Below are positions 1-7,052 of a stretch of DNA of 14,558 bases, one piece after another (the first letter of the stretch is position 1; each line of letters starts with the position of its first letter). The translations under genes were made by a program, and so were the position numbers. The notes below the pieces were generated by a model. It was not told the DNA's origin. It worked only from the letters and a program-made list of their open reading frames with translations, and searched no databases. The stretch spans positions 1 through 14,558 of the forward strand of contig CAZNOS010000019.1 in NCBI GenBank assembly GCA_964574775.1, in the 5' to 3' direction. The stretch comes from CABMGO01 sp964574775 (GTDB lineage Archaea > Nanobdellota > Nanobdellia > Pacearchaeales > GW2011-AR1).

Positions 1-43
1 AATATATTTTGTCATACGGGAACTATCATCACAAATTTTATTT

Positions 44-50
44 AAAAAAA
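44..50 (-). terminator. T-tract after the dihydrouridine synthase operon
   Basis: Seven consecutive T on the minus strand, about 65 bases after the dus stop codon, lie in a very AT-rich gap (1-114). Archaeal transcription often ends at such T-runs without a hairpin. The gap also holds a 10-base palindrome at 100-109 (caaagctttg), too short to be a convincing hairpin. This is weak evidence because T-runs are frequent in DNA this AT-rich. I see no gene in 1-114. Confidence 0.3.
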
Positions 51-114
51 TTATTACTATCCAAAATATATTTCACACCCCAAAGGTTATTAAATGCTAC
101 AAAGCTTTGCTATT

Positions 115-963
115 CTATACCCAAAAAGTATCTTTTATCTCTTTAATCGTTTTCGTCTTAGAAATTTTATCTCTCAATTTTTTCGCATCATGCATTCCCT
201 TCGTAAAACACATTGCCTGATATTTTATTTGTCTAAAATGAATTTTATATTTAACGGCCAATTTCAAATAATCTTTGAAATCTATTTTTTTATCAATCCC
301 TCTCAGCGCATAAAACACCGACGGATTTCCAATCGCTTCCCTTCCGATCATAACAAAATCAAATATTTTTAAAAGCTCTTTCGCATTTTTCAAATTAACA
401 TTCCCAGAATAAATTATTGGCAAATTAATTTCTTTTTTTATTTTCAAAGCAAATTCCATATCCGGCTCTCCAGAATATCCTTGTTTCTGAGTTCTTGGAT
501 GAATGCAAACAGCGTCGACATATTTGCTCGCCATCTTTATTATTTCAAGTGCCTTTTCTGATTTTCTGATTTTAATTGTAATTGGTTTTTTCGTGCTTTC
601 CCTCATTGTTTTTAAAATTTCTTCGATTTTTACAATATCTTTATGTAAAAAAGATCCGAAACCCATTTTTTCAGCTAACGTAGAAGGACAGCCAAGATTA
701 AAATCAAACATAACAACTTTCTTCTCATATTTCTTAACAAATTCCCTTACCCCATTTGTAGTAGTGCAAAATATCTGTAAGTCTGGTTTATCGTTTAGAA
801 AAATCTTTTGTTTGCTTAGCGGATTTATCATGCCCGTATAAGTCAAACCACATCCAGCTTTTTTACACAACAATCTAAAAGCTATATCGTTCGGCTCTAG
901 CATCGGTGCAAGAAAAAATCTATTTTTGGGTTTAAAATTACCTATTTTATATTTTGATTCCAT
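115..963 (-). CDS. tRNA-dihydrouridine synthase (Dus family)
   Basis: FMN-dependent enzyme that reduces uridine to dihydrouridine in the D-loop of tRNA in the cytoplasm. The 282-aa product shows the Dus TIM-barrel signatures in order: APM near residues 19-21 (FMN site), the NLGCP motif with the catalytic Cys at 92, K131 in a TIKIRKS strand, the HPRTQKQGYSG motif at 155-165, SGNV at 186-189 (phosphate binding) and IGREAIGNP at 206-214. Residues from about 224 to the end form the small helical tRNA-binding domain. The length is slightly below the bacterial 310-330 aa, as expected for compact archaeal forms. The ATG start lies 17 bases inside the preceding gene, has no clear Shine-Dalgarno site, and is probably reached by translational coupling. 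It is the last gene of the phosphoglycerate mutase operon. The family is secure; which tRNA position it modifies cannot be told from sequence. Confidence 0.95.
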   Translation of the reverse strand: MESKYKIGNFKPKNRFFLAPMLEPNDIAFRLLCKKAGCGLTYTGMINPLSKQKIFLNDKPDLQIFCTTTNGVREFVKKYEKKVVMFDFNLGCPSTLAEKMGFGSFLHKDIVKIEEILKTMRESTKKPITIKIRKSEKALEIIKMASKYVDAVCIHPRTQKQGYSGEPDMEFALKIKKEINLPIIYSGNVNLKNAKELLKIFDFVMIGREAIGNPSVFYALRGIDKKIDFKDYLKLAVKYKIHFRQIKYQAMCFTKGMHDAKKLRDKISKTKTIKEIKDTFWV

Positions 964-1405
964 ATTTTTGTGCCAAAGCTAATAATTCCTCTTCTTTAAT
1001 AGATCCATTTATCATACTTTCATTTAATTTACCATCGCTGTCACAGTATAATTTTGCTTCATTAAATTTTTCTTCGAAATCTTTTTTAAAATTCGGAAGA
1101 GTTTCACATTTTACTGGAACGCTTTCGACTTGTTTGACTGCAAAACTCAAAACAGGATTCTTACACGCACTAGAATATTTAGATTCTATCTTTAATATAC
1201 TATCCTCAATATCTTTAAGTCTTGCACAATCTTTTTGTTCAACTAATAGTTGTGAGTTATTTTGAATCTTAGCGCTTTCTTCAGTGGCAACTTGAATTAC
1301 GCCATATGCCTGATAAGCCGTTACCCCAGCCACAATTAAAATTATCAGAAGAAAAACGCCAACAACAGCCAATACATTTAGAAAAACAGAACCAGATTTA
1401 TTCAT
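947..1405 (-). CDS. small single-pass membrane protein with four cysteines, prepilin-like N-terminus
   Basis: 152-aa protein that I do not recognise. The N-terminus MNKSGSVFLN is followed by one strong hydrophobic helix (about residues 8-30), a layout like archaeal class III (prepilin) signals with possible processing after G5. The rest is hydrophilic and predicted to be outside the cell, with four Cys (60, 81, 100, 121) that could form two disulfides, a helical middle, and N-glycosylation sequons near 49, 128 and 133. The start is well supported: GGAGG at 1410-1414 sits four bases upstream, and the ATG shares its A with the TAA of the mutase gene (TAATG). It overlaps the dus start by 17 bases. 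Its place between two housekeeping enzymes gives no clear functional clue. It could be a small pilin-like or surface subunit related in design to the proteins at 2377-4360. Confidence 0.75.
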   Translation of the reverse strand: MNKSGSVFLNVLAVVGVFLLIILIVAGVTAYQAYGVIQVATEESAKIQNNSQLLVEQKDCARLKDIEDSILKIESKYSSACKNPVLSFAVKQVESVPVKCETLPNFKKDFEEKFNEAKLYCDSDGKLNESMINGSIKEEELLALAQKYGIKI

Positions 1406-1980
1406 TATGCCTCCAAATCATACTCATAAACTTTATCATACGGAATATATAACTCGCAAGTTTCTTTAGTTGATAATCCTTCCATAATTTTTCTAAACAA
1501 CCTAATAGAGTTGCCATGTGCCGAAATCGCAACGTTCATTTTTTCTTTTCTGACTAATTTTTTTAAATCAGCGACGAATATTTTAACTCTTTTTTCTACA
1601 TCTGCAAAAGATTCTCCCTTTGGCGGAGCCACGTTCCAACTTCTATGCCATAAGTCATATTTTTCAAATCCAAATTTTTTTACAATTTCTAAATGCGTTT
1701 TCCCGTTTAAATCTCCATAGTTTCTTTCTTTAATATTATCATCTTGCAAAATGATTTTACATTCGGGATGCAGTTTTAATACTTCCTTTAGTGTATCTTT
1801 CGATCTAGACAGAGATGTGTGAATCGCTATACCGAATCTCTTGCTTCTTAATCTTTCTGAAACAATTTTCGCGTCATCTATTCCAGTCGGTGCTAATTTA
1901 GAATCCATAAAGCCCGTAAATTTACTATCTCTATTAAACTCCGTTTGGCCGTGCCTAAAAATATAAATCTTACACCTCAT
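1405..1980 (-). CDS. phosphoglycerate mutase, BPG-dependent (GpmA)-like histidine phosphatase superfamily
   Basis: Probable 2,3-bisphosphoglycerate-dependent phosphoglycerate mutase interconverting 3- and 2-phosphoglycerate in the cytoplasm. The 191-aa product has the R-H-G catalytic motif at residues 9-11 (phospho-His at 10), FTG-x2-D near 21-26, TSLSRS at 55-60 (substrate Arg), ERNYG at 85-89 with the catalytic Glu, P-x-GES near 120-123, and HGN at 155-157 with the second catalytic His. The ERxYGxLxG and AHGNSxR motifs favour a true mutase over a generic phosphatase. It is shorter than E. coli GpmA (about 250 aa), so a phosphatase role remains possible. The reading frame is open up to 2034, but I chose the ATG at 1980 because the family's first strand starts there and the longer form would place the TATA box inside the gene. 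It heads the operon with the 152-aa protein and dus. Confidence 0.88.
   Translation of the reverse strand: MRCKIYIFRHGQTEFNRDSKFTGFMDSKLAPTGIDDAKIVSERLRSKRFGIAIHTSLSRSKDTLKEVLKLHPECKIILQDDNIKERNYGDLNGKTHLEIVKKFGFEKYDLWHRSWNVAPPKGESFADVEKRVKIFVADLKKLVRKEKMNVAISAHGNSIRLFRKIMEGLSTKETCELYIPYDKVYEYDLEA
1410..1414 (-). promoter_or_regulatory. ribosome binding site GGAGG of the 152-aa membrane protein
   Basis: Minus-strand GGAGG lies four bases before the ATG at 1405, inside the last codons of the phosphoglycerate mutase gene. It fits pairing with the archaeal 16S 3' end. Together with the TAATG overlap it fixes the start and suggests coupled translation. Confidence 0.6.
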
Positions 1981-2011
1981 CTTATTACTAGTAAAATACA
2001 CTATAAAAACA

Positions 2012-2022
2012 TTTTTATATAA
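2012..2022. promoter_or_regulatory. shared, palindromic TATA box of a divergent gene pair
   Basis: The 60-base gap between the mutase ATG (1980, minus) and the membrane protein ATG (2041, plus) contains tttttatataa. Its core ttatataa (2015-2022) is its own reverse complement. Counting about 26 bases from the TATA centre gives a minus-strand start near 1992 (leader about 11 bases) and a plus-strand start near 2041-2044, essentially leaderless. A second plus-strand candidate, ctataaaaa at 2001-2009, would give a leader of about 10 bases. Neither ATG has a Shine-Dalgarno site, consistent with leaderless or near-leaderless transcripts. Confidence 0.55.
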
Positions 2023-2040
2023 CGAGTTCCACATATATTT

Positions 2041-2376
2041 ATGATATGGTGGATGGTCGTTGGGGTGCTGGTATTAATATTCCTAGTTACTTCATTCATT
2101 AAGCTAGAACACGATTTTAAGGCAATCAAGGCAATCATTCTCGTGCTTTTAATAATAGTTATAGCTGGATCTGTTTACGGCTGGATAAAGTCAGATAATT
2201 CAGACACAAGCTCTACTGGGGGAATTGTGGGATCGGTTTATTCGTATTTTATTTGGCTAGGAGACGCTGGCATGCAGGTATGGGACGTTACAAGGTCTGG
2301 TATTAGCACTGTTGGAAATGTAATCATGTCGAACAACACCAAATCATCTAGTTCAAAAAACGACGGCAGAAGATAA
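2041..2376 (+). CDS. small membrane protein, two transmembrane helices
   Basis: 111-aa protein of unknown function, the only plus-strand gene I support. It has a hydrophobic helix at about residues 2-20, a short charged loop (KLEHDFKAIK), a second helix at about 30-48, a polar Ser/Thr/Asp linker, then an amphipathic stretch containing YFIWLG near 69-74, and a hydrophilic Ser/Lys/Asn tail ending in arginines. It has no Cys. The design (two helices, then a Y-F-x-W-L-G segment) resembles small hypothetical proteins I recall from DPANN archaea, but I cannot name a family. There is no ribosome site; the palindromic TATA element 20-30 bases upstream implies a leaderless message. The gene runs divergently from the mutase operon and ends directly against the stop of the gene at 2377-2895. 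Support for it being real: a single long plus-strand frame exactly filling the space between minus-strand genes, with plausible membrane topology. Confidence 0.75.
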   Translation: MIWWMVVGVLVLIFLVTSFIKLEHDFKAIKAIILVLLIIVIAGSVYGWIKSDNSDTSSTGGIVGSVYSYFIWLGDAGMQVWDVTRSGISTVGNVIMSNNTKSSSSKNDGRR

Positions 2377-2895
2377 TCACTTAGCTATTTTAACGCCAAC
2401 GTCAAGCCTTCCAATTTCACATTCTTCTTGAATAACACCATCACTTCTAAACTTCTTGCATATTGACACAAAAATTCCATATTCTTGAATGTTTGTTTGA
2501 CGAGAATTATAGACTTCATAATATGTACAATTTGCAGCCGGACATTTTATATCCTGCATAGATTTTGGATAAGCCTTTCTAACTTTTATCGATGCAACTG
2601 GCCAGAAATCTCCGTAAGAACTAGAGCTTCCAGCAAAAACCATAAGTTTGTCTTGATCTACACAAAACGATCTAGACGGCTCGCAATTAAGCTCGGGCAT
2701 ATTCGCAATTGTTTGAATAGAAGATATAGCAGCTTCTTTTTGCAATAGATTGTAAGTCTGAGTCATTCTACCAGACTGTATAGAGATAAAAAATAAACCA
2801 GCGACGGAAAAGAATATAAAAACAAACAATATCATGAAGGTCATTTGCTGTATCCTCATATCCGCTTTCTTATCAAAACAAAATAATTCTACCAT
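2377..2895 (-). CDS. membrane-anchored pilin-like protein (172 aa), third gene of the pilin-like triad
   Basis: Unnamed surface protein. The N-terminus has a K-K-A-D motif near residues 9-12, then an R-I-Q-Q-M-T-F segment leading into one hydrophobic helix (about 18-40), a class III (prepilin-like) architecture with processing likely near the A. The exterior part starts with a helix (LLQKEAAISSIQTIANMPE) and holds five or six Cys, including a NC-x6-C pair and a C-x4-C pair, suggesting disulfides. I chose the ATG at 2895, which overlaps the previous gene's stop by 7 bases and has GGTGG 12 bases upstream. The frame is open to another ATG at 2907, but that sits directly on the GGTGG. From memory, RIQQMTF-type N-termini recur in DPANN genomes beside NKKGEF-type proteins; treat that as family recollection. 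It ends with TGA immediately next to the TAA of the plus-strand gene. Confidence 0.75.
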   Translation of the reverse strand: MVELFCFDKKADMRIQQMTFMILFVFIFFSVAGLFFISIQSGRMTQTYNLLQKEAAISSIQTIANMPELNCEPSRSFCVDQDKLMVFAGSSSSYGDFWPVASIKVRKAYPKSMQDIKCPAANCTYYEVYNSRQTNIQEYGIFVSICKKFRSDGVIQEECEIGRLDVGVKIAK

Positions 2896-3860
2896 TCTAA
2901 TGCACATCCACCATCCAATTTTCTTTTTTTGTCTAAATTAAGCGAGGCATAATATATTTCTTCTAGATTGGCAGAAGTCGCATTTTGTAAAAGTGCAGTA
3001 AACGCAATTAAGTCTGGTTTCATTAAACTATCACATCCTCTTGCGGACATAAAATCAATTTTTTGAGAAAATACATCGGCGATTCTGGAGGCCCTATATA
3101 ATAATCTTTTAACGTTACATTCGTAAGTATCTTTGTCTGTAAAAATAGCACCAAACATTAATCCGCCGGAATATGGAATTTGAGTTCCGTCTGCGTCTGT
3201 AACGATGCCAAAATCATATTCAGATTCGCACTGTGCCTGATTACATCTCGCTGTTACGATAATGTCGCATCCATCACTATCAAAACAAACATCTTCCGCA
3301 TCTTCTTTGCAAGTGTTATTTCCATTAGTTAATCTGACACCAATATTTGTAGCACGAATACCAGCCATTTTTTCGGCAATCTCTTCTGGTGGAAACACAA
3401 AGCAGAAATTCCTGGGAGTAATAAAAAGCAAATCAGCCACCTTAAATCCAGTTGCAAATTTTTCAGAGAAAACATAAAACGTTTTTCCAGAAGTCGAATC
3501 AGAGAATAAATATTTATTATTAATTGTATATCTAAACGGATCAACTGTCCAATCTTCACCGGTAGAAGATTTTGTTTGAACGGAAACTACATTGTCACCA
3601 AATCCACCAAAATCATTACACGAAACAGATATTATTGTTTCTTTTTTGAAAATTATTTTTGACGTCGCTATTTCTGCAAATCCAGCCTGCAATGGGTCCG
3701 TAATAATTTCCAAAGATTTTGCCAGTTCGGCCTCATTTTGTTTTGTTAATGTACTTCCAGTTTTTACCGCTCCATAAATAGCTAATAGAAGTATTATGGT
3801 TCCAGCAAATATAGCAAATAGTAATACAAAATTAAATTCACCTTTTTTATTGAGTATCAT
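2889..3860 (-). CDS. membrane-anchored pilin-like protein with Cys-rich ectodomain (323 aa)
   Basis: Unnamed surface protein. The N-terminus MILNKKGEFN is followed directly by a hydrophobic helix (about residues 10-30), matching class III signals cut after the Gly of KKG. The residue at mature position 1 would be Glu and there is no Glu at position 5. The exterior region of about 290 residues has ten Cys (81, 153, 184, 192, 198, 206, 211, 248, 276, 319), five of them clustered at 184-211, next to acidic stretches (DSDG near 194-197, TDADG near 221-225) that could bind a metal ion; this is a guess. Segments such as FKVADLLFITPRNFCFVF (139-156) look like an ordered beta domain. The ATG overlaps the preceding stop as ATGA (3857-3860), indicating coupled translation. 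Middle gene of the three-gene operon. I cannot assign a function beyond a probable extracellular subunit. Confidence 0.8.
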   Translation of the reverse strand: MILNKKGEFNFVLLFAIFAGTIILLLAIYGAVKTGSTLTKQNEAELAKSLEIITDPLQAGFAEIATSKIIFKKETIISVSCNDFGGFGDNVVSVQTKSSTGEDWTVDPFRYTINNKYLFSDSTSGKTFYVFSEKFATGFKVADLLFITPRNFCFVFPPEEIAEKMAGIRATNIGVRLTNGNNTCKEDAEDVCFDSDGCDIIVTARCNQAQCESEYDFGIVTDADGTQIPYSGGLMFGAIFTDKDTYECNVKRLLYRASRIADVFSQKIDFMSARGCDSLMKPDLIAFTALLQNATSANLEEIYYASLNLDKKRKLDGGCALEW

Positions 3861-4360
3861 TTTATAACAACGGCTCTATCATAATAACCTTTAACTATTC
3901 TTATTGTTCCGCCCTCTGTAACATCGACGCAAAATGGATTTTTTAATAAAGTAGTTCTATTAATATCTAAGTGTTTTATTGTTTTATGCGGCATGTCGCA
4001 TGTATTTTCCGAAGGCACTAAGAAGGTATTTGCATCGTTAAATGAATAAATTTCAATCTGTTCATATAACGTATTTGAACCAGTAATTCTTTCCGATAAA
4101 TTCCCAAAACATATATGAGTCACGCCAGGAAGATTGACTTCAAACTCGAAATCAGATGATGAAGATTGATATGCCTCGTCAACTTTTTGCTGGAGATTTT
4201 CGTAGAAAAGCCCCACTCTAGAGCATTTTCCCATATCTAAAAAATAATTTATTCCATAAATAGCAGTAAAAATAAAAATTACTATCAGGATTAATGCAAA
4301 CATCCAATTAAAAGACATTCCGATAGCGCCATCGGCTTTTTTATTTATTTTCATCACCAT
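3857..4360 (-). CDS. membrane-anchored pilin-like protein (167 aa), first gene of the triad
   Basis: Unnamed surface protein that opens the triad operon. The start region MVMKINKKADGAIGMSFNW precedes a hydrophobic helix (about residues 22-42), a prepilin-like class III arrangement with K-K-A at the probable processing site. The exterior part carries a GKCSRVGLFYENLQQKVDEA helix segment, a Ser-rich turn (YQSSSSDF), an LPG-x4-C strand and two further Cys in the C-terminal half. I start it at ATG 4360: the TATA element at 4389-4396 puts transcription near 4366, leaving a 5-6 base leader. The frame extends to a TTG at 4378, which would lie upstream of the predicted transcript start, and the ATG at 4354 is an equal alternative. 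Its stop overlaps the next start as ATGA. Similar Ser-rich, single-Cys proteins occur, from memory, in other DPANN genomes. Confidence 0.78.
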   Translation of the reverse strand: MVMKINKKADGAIGMSFNWMFALILIVIFIFTAIYGINYFLDMGKCSRVGLFYENLQQKVDEAYQSSSSDFEFEVNLPGVTHICFGNLSERITGSNTLYEQIEIYSFNDANTFLVPSENTCDMPHKTIKHLDINRTTLLKNPFCVDVTEGGTIRIVKGYYDRAVVIK

Positions 4361-4388
4361 CTTATATAATAACTTCAATTAAATAGTC

Positions 4389-4396
4389 AATATAAA
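4389..4396 (-). promoter_or_regulatory. TATA box of the pilin-like triad operon
   Basis: Minus-strand TTTATATT, preceded by an A-rich stretch, lies in the 52-base gap after the 620-aa protein gene. It predicts transcription starting near 4366, a few bases before the ATG at 4360. This separates the triad from the long upstream operon, although read-through is possible because no T-run terminator is visible in the gap. Confidence 0.5.
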
Positions 4397-4412
4397 TGTT
4401 TTGATGGAGAGA

Positions 4413-6275
4413 TTATTGAGACTTAGCCACGCAATTTTCACCTACCACTTGGCAAACAAGAGCCTTCTCGCAATTTTCCTTATTAAGTTTCGGACACTTT
4501 AATTTTGCCGCATCCTGTCCGAATCCAGCAATCTGATTCATTAAACCAGTAGCCGCTGCCCAGTCTATTGCCTGATTAGAAGAATCTGTTAACGCATCAA
4601 AACGCTCACTTAACCCATTAATCTTTGCTTTTATGGCAGCATTAGTTCCAATATAAGTTGCTGTTTCTGTTTGTTTTGTAGCTGCTTGTGTCCCAGAAGG
4701 GGAAGGATCCACGCTTTCATAATTATAAGTTGAGGACATGCCTTTGCTTGTAGAATAAACTTTTACAGTATCTTTTCCTATTCCAAAAATATAGCCCTCG
4801 TCAAATACTATTTGAGATTTTTCACCAGACTTAGTCCCATATATTGATTCCGATACTCCTTTAAATAAACCTGGAGTTCCTGCGGAAAAATAACTGCCCT
4901 TACCAGCTTCATGCTCTATAACCACATCCGTATCCACTATCTTTTGCGTTATTCTTCCACCAGCACTTACATCCGATTGGAAATAAACTCCATTGGCGAA
5001 ATCATCTAGGGTTAACCCAAGTTCATTGTTTTCACTTGGTTTGGCGTAAACCTTTGCTCCAGACAATAATCCGTCTCGGACGCTTATAACATTATCCTGA
5101 TAAATTGTTCCTAATTCCAATACTGCTCCTCTATTATTTGAGTAATCTTGTACATACTCTAAAGATCTAGTTGTTAACACATCATAATTTGTGAATTCGC
5201 TATTAAATAACTTATTTCCACTGCCATCAAAAACATTTGCATTACTTCTCTCAGTAAACTCACAAATACCCGTTTCGTAATCTAGGTTTACAGCGCCAGA
5301 GTTTAATCCCATAAGTTTTCTTGTGCCAGCTGCACCCGCAGCGTTTGTATAAACATCTACTATGTTTTCACCTATTGGTGCGATAGATAGTCCACCATTT
5401 CCGAGAGTTATTACATCAAAATTTGTGTCTGTCGCTATGAGTTGATCAGAATCCAAAGAATCAAATCCTAAATTAGAATTTTTATTTACAATTCGTGTAT
5501 TTGGAGCATTTATATGTATACCAACTTGCCCCTTGCTTGCATCAAAACTATCTACGTCTATTATAGGATCAGATGTTCCTTCTTCAACTTTAAAATTTAT
5601 TTGACCCTCGGCATAACTCGGAGTAAGTTTCCCACCAGATAATTTTATCCCATTTTGAGATAAAACTTCTCCACTATCCGTTAGTTTTATGCATCCATCA
5701 GTTTTTCCTGTTTTCCCACACGCAAGCGCAACTGCTTCAGTATCTATCTGTGTAACTCCATCGTTTGCAGTTTTTACACCCAAAAGTCCTGTTTTGTCAT
5801 CAAAAGAAGCAACTTGAACAGTTCCCCATTCACCGCCATTTTCATTTGTAAATCCTTTTTGTTCGAGCCATGCGCTCTTTAATTTTCTTCTATCTGCACC
5901 TAGTCCAAAATCACTTCCAGCATTAATATAGTTAGAATCTTTTGTAATTCTTGCATCTAAACGATTTAGGGTAGTGGTGCTTCCATCCCTACTAATAACA
6001 CCTATTAAAGATGGATCTTTTTCTATCGCCCTATCAAAATCTTTATCACTCATCTTAGAAATAAACGTATTATAATTTGGATCATTAACTTTATTTTTCA
6101 TTAAGTTACTTAAGTCTTCCTCAGATAATCCATCTAAATTTGGCGTTTGAGTTGTTTGCGAGTTTGTAATAGCATCATACGCACTTGTCTGAGAGGCTGT
6201 AAATGTGGGCTCTGCAGCCAATACAAAACTAAAAACAAACAACAATAAAATAAAAGATAAAATTATTTTTTTCAT
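4413..6275 (-). CDS. large secreted protein of unknown function (620 aa)
   Basis: I do not recognise this protein. It begins with a classic Sec signal peptide (MKKIILSFILLLFVFSFVLA, cleavage probably after residue 20 or 21) and has no further membrane helix, so it should be exported. Residues 45-145 are helical and charged. Residues of about 150-510 are Gly/Asn/Asp/Ser-rich with many short beta-type segments ending in turns, as expected of a beta-solenoid or other repetitive beta structure; that is an inference from composition. Residues 535-590 look helical again. Four of the seven Cys sit in the last 27 residues (594, 602, 608, 615), a small disulfide-tied tail; the others are at 186, 195 and 338. 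TGGAG at 6286-6290 lies ten bases before the ATG, and the ATG shares its A with the preceding TAA. It is the last gene of the long surface operon. It shows no clear similarity to the Cys-rich 671-aa protein that follows the other paralogous unit. Confidence 0.8.
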   Translation of the reverse strand: MKKIILSFILLLFVFSFVLAAEPTFTASQTSAYDAITNSQTTQTPNLDGLSEEDLSNLMKNKVNDPNYNTFISKMSDKDFDRAIEKDPSLIGVISRDGSTTTLNRLDARITKDSNYINAGSDFGLGADRRKLKSAWLEQKGFTNENGGEWGTVQVASFDDKTGLLGVKTANDGVTQIDTEAVALACGKTGKTDGCIKLTDSGEVLSQNGIKLSGGKLTPSYAEGQINFKVEEGTSDPIIDVDSFDASKGQVGIHINAPNTRIVNKNSNLGFDSLDSDQLIATDTNFDVITLGNGGLSIAPIGENIVDVYTNAAGAAGTRKLMGLNSGAVNLDYETGICEFTERSNANVFDGSGNKLFNSEFTNYDVLTTRSLEYVQDYSNNRGAVLELGTIYQDNVISVRDGLLSGAKVYAKPSENNELGLTLDDFANGVYFQSDVSAGGRITQKIVDTDVVIEHEAGKGSYFSAGTPGLFKGVSESIYGTKSGEKSQIVFDEGYIFGIGKDTVKVYSTSKGMSSTYNYESVDPSPSGTQAATKQTETATYIGTNAAIKAKINGLSERFDALTDSSNQAIDWAAATGLMNQIAGFGQDAAKLKCPKLNKENCEKALVCQVVGENCVAKSQ

Positions 6276-7036
6276 TAATATCTAACTCCAAAGGAGAATA
6301 TAAATTCTCTATTATTGTATTTAGTTTCAGGATAAATAAAATTATAGCTATAATCTGTAGTATTTCCCAATTTAAATAATTCAATCTTTAAGTTATTTGT
6401 ATCTCCAAACACTTCCATTTGTGAGAACAAAATCATCGAAGGGTCTTGCTGTTGCATTGTTAAAAATTCATTAACATTGGACATTATAGTTGTATATTCA
6501 AAGTTTACATCTTTTTTAAAAGAATCAATTAATATAGAGGATTCTTCTGATACCATACTGATTGGAGTATTTAATTTTACAAAAACCTGGTTTTCTTCTA
6601 TCAAAACAGATACTTCTTCTATATTTCCGACTGAAATATCCATATTTGGTATTTTATTAAAACTATCATCATTCAAACAAACAACTAAATTATCTTGTAT
6701 ATACTTTTTTAATTCTTCCTGTAGTGTCTCTGTTTTTATTATATTAACATCACCATTTGCAAAATATACAGGAATATGAAATACATCAACGTTTAAATTT
6801 GGTTCGGGTACATTATCATAATATCCACCCTGCAAAGAATTCCAGTATATTCCGTCCATGGTAACTTCTTCTATACAATCTTCAACAATTTGATTTACTT
6901 CCGGATATTTAGAACCCGAACTAAAAACATCATTAGAAAATAAAAAATATGTCGCAATACCAAAGACTAACAAAATTGCTACAACTATAAAAATTGTAAC
7001 CTGTCCCTTTTTATTTTGCATCGTTTTCATTATCAT
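6275..7036 (-). CDS. KKGQVT pilin-like membrane protein, copy B (253 aa)
   Basis: Surface protein with a class III signal: N-K-K-G-Q-V-T-I-F at residues 8-16 starts a hydrophobic helix of about 20 residues. Gln follows the Gly, as in pilins processed by the archaeal EppA-type peptidase, but there is no Glu at mature position 5. The exterior domain has two Cys (in EDCIEE near 54 and VVCLND near 120), a long helix before the second Cys, and a V-F-V-K-L-N-x-P-I-S-x3-E-x-S-S segment. The same landmarks appear in the protein at 11770-12582, so the two are paralogues, with both Cys of the short form conserved. ATGs at 7036, 7030 and 7021 are all possible; none has a ribosome site, and a CTTAAATAG element just upstream could be a weak internal promoter. 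It lies 16 bases after the 777-aa protein and overlaps the next gene by one base (TAATG). Confidence 0.82.
   Translation of the reverse strand: MIMKTMQNKKGQVTIFIVVAILLVFGIATYFLFSNDVFSSGSKYPEVNQIVEDCIEEVTMDGIYWNSLQGGYYDNVPEPNLNVDVFHIPVYFANGDVNIIKTETLQEELKKYIQDNLVVCLNDDSFNKIPNMDISVGNIEEVSVLIEENQVFVKLNTPISMVSEESSILIDSFKKDVNFEYTTIMSNVNEFLTMQQQDPSMILFSQMEVFGDTNNLKIELFKLGNTTDYSYNFIYPETKYNNREFIFSFGVRY
6286..6290 (-). promoter_or_regulatory. ribosome binding site TGGAG of the 620-aa secreted protein
   Basis: Minus-strand TGGAG lies ten bases before the ATG at 6275, inside the end of the pilin-like gene. It supports this ATG as the start together with the in-frame signal peptide. Confidence 0.45.
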
Positions 7037-7052
7037 TTTAACTATTTAAGTA

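Noticed and set aside
1..15. ATG on the minus strand at 13-15 with an AT-rich TATA-like stretch upstream, possibly the start of a gene running off the window.
   Set aside because: Only five codons are visible, so no coding evidence exists.
503..841. Plus-strand open frame of 112 codons with hydrophobic stretches.
   Set aside because: Lies fully antisense to the dus gene, whose motifs are clear; the hydrophobicity is a by-product of the complement of Lys/Glu-rich codons.
1981..2034. Longer start of the phosphoglycerate mutase at 2034.
   Set aside because: It would add 18 residues before the family's first beta strand and place the TATA element within the coding region.
2919..2932. T-rich stretch on the plus strand as a terminator for the gene at 2041-2376.
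   Set aside because: It is more than 500 bases past the stop and inside another gene's antisense; T-runs are common in this AT-rich DNA.
4361..4378. Longer start (TTG at 4378) of the 167-aa pilin-like protein.
   Set aside because: A rare start codon lying upstream of the transcript start predicted from the TATA box at 4389-4396.
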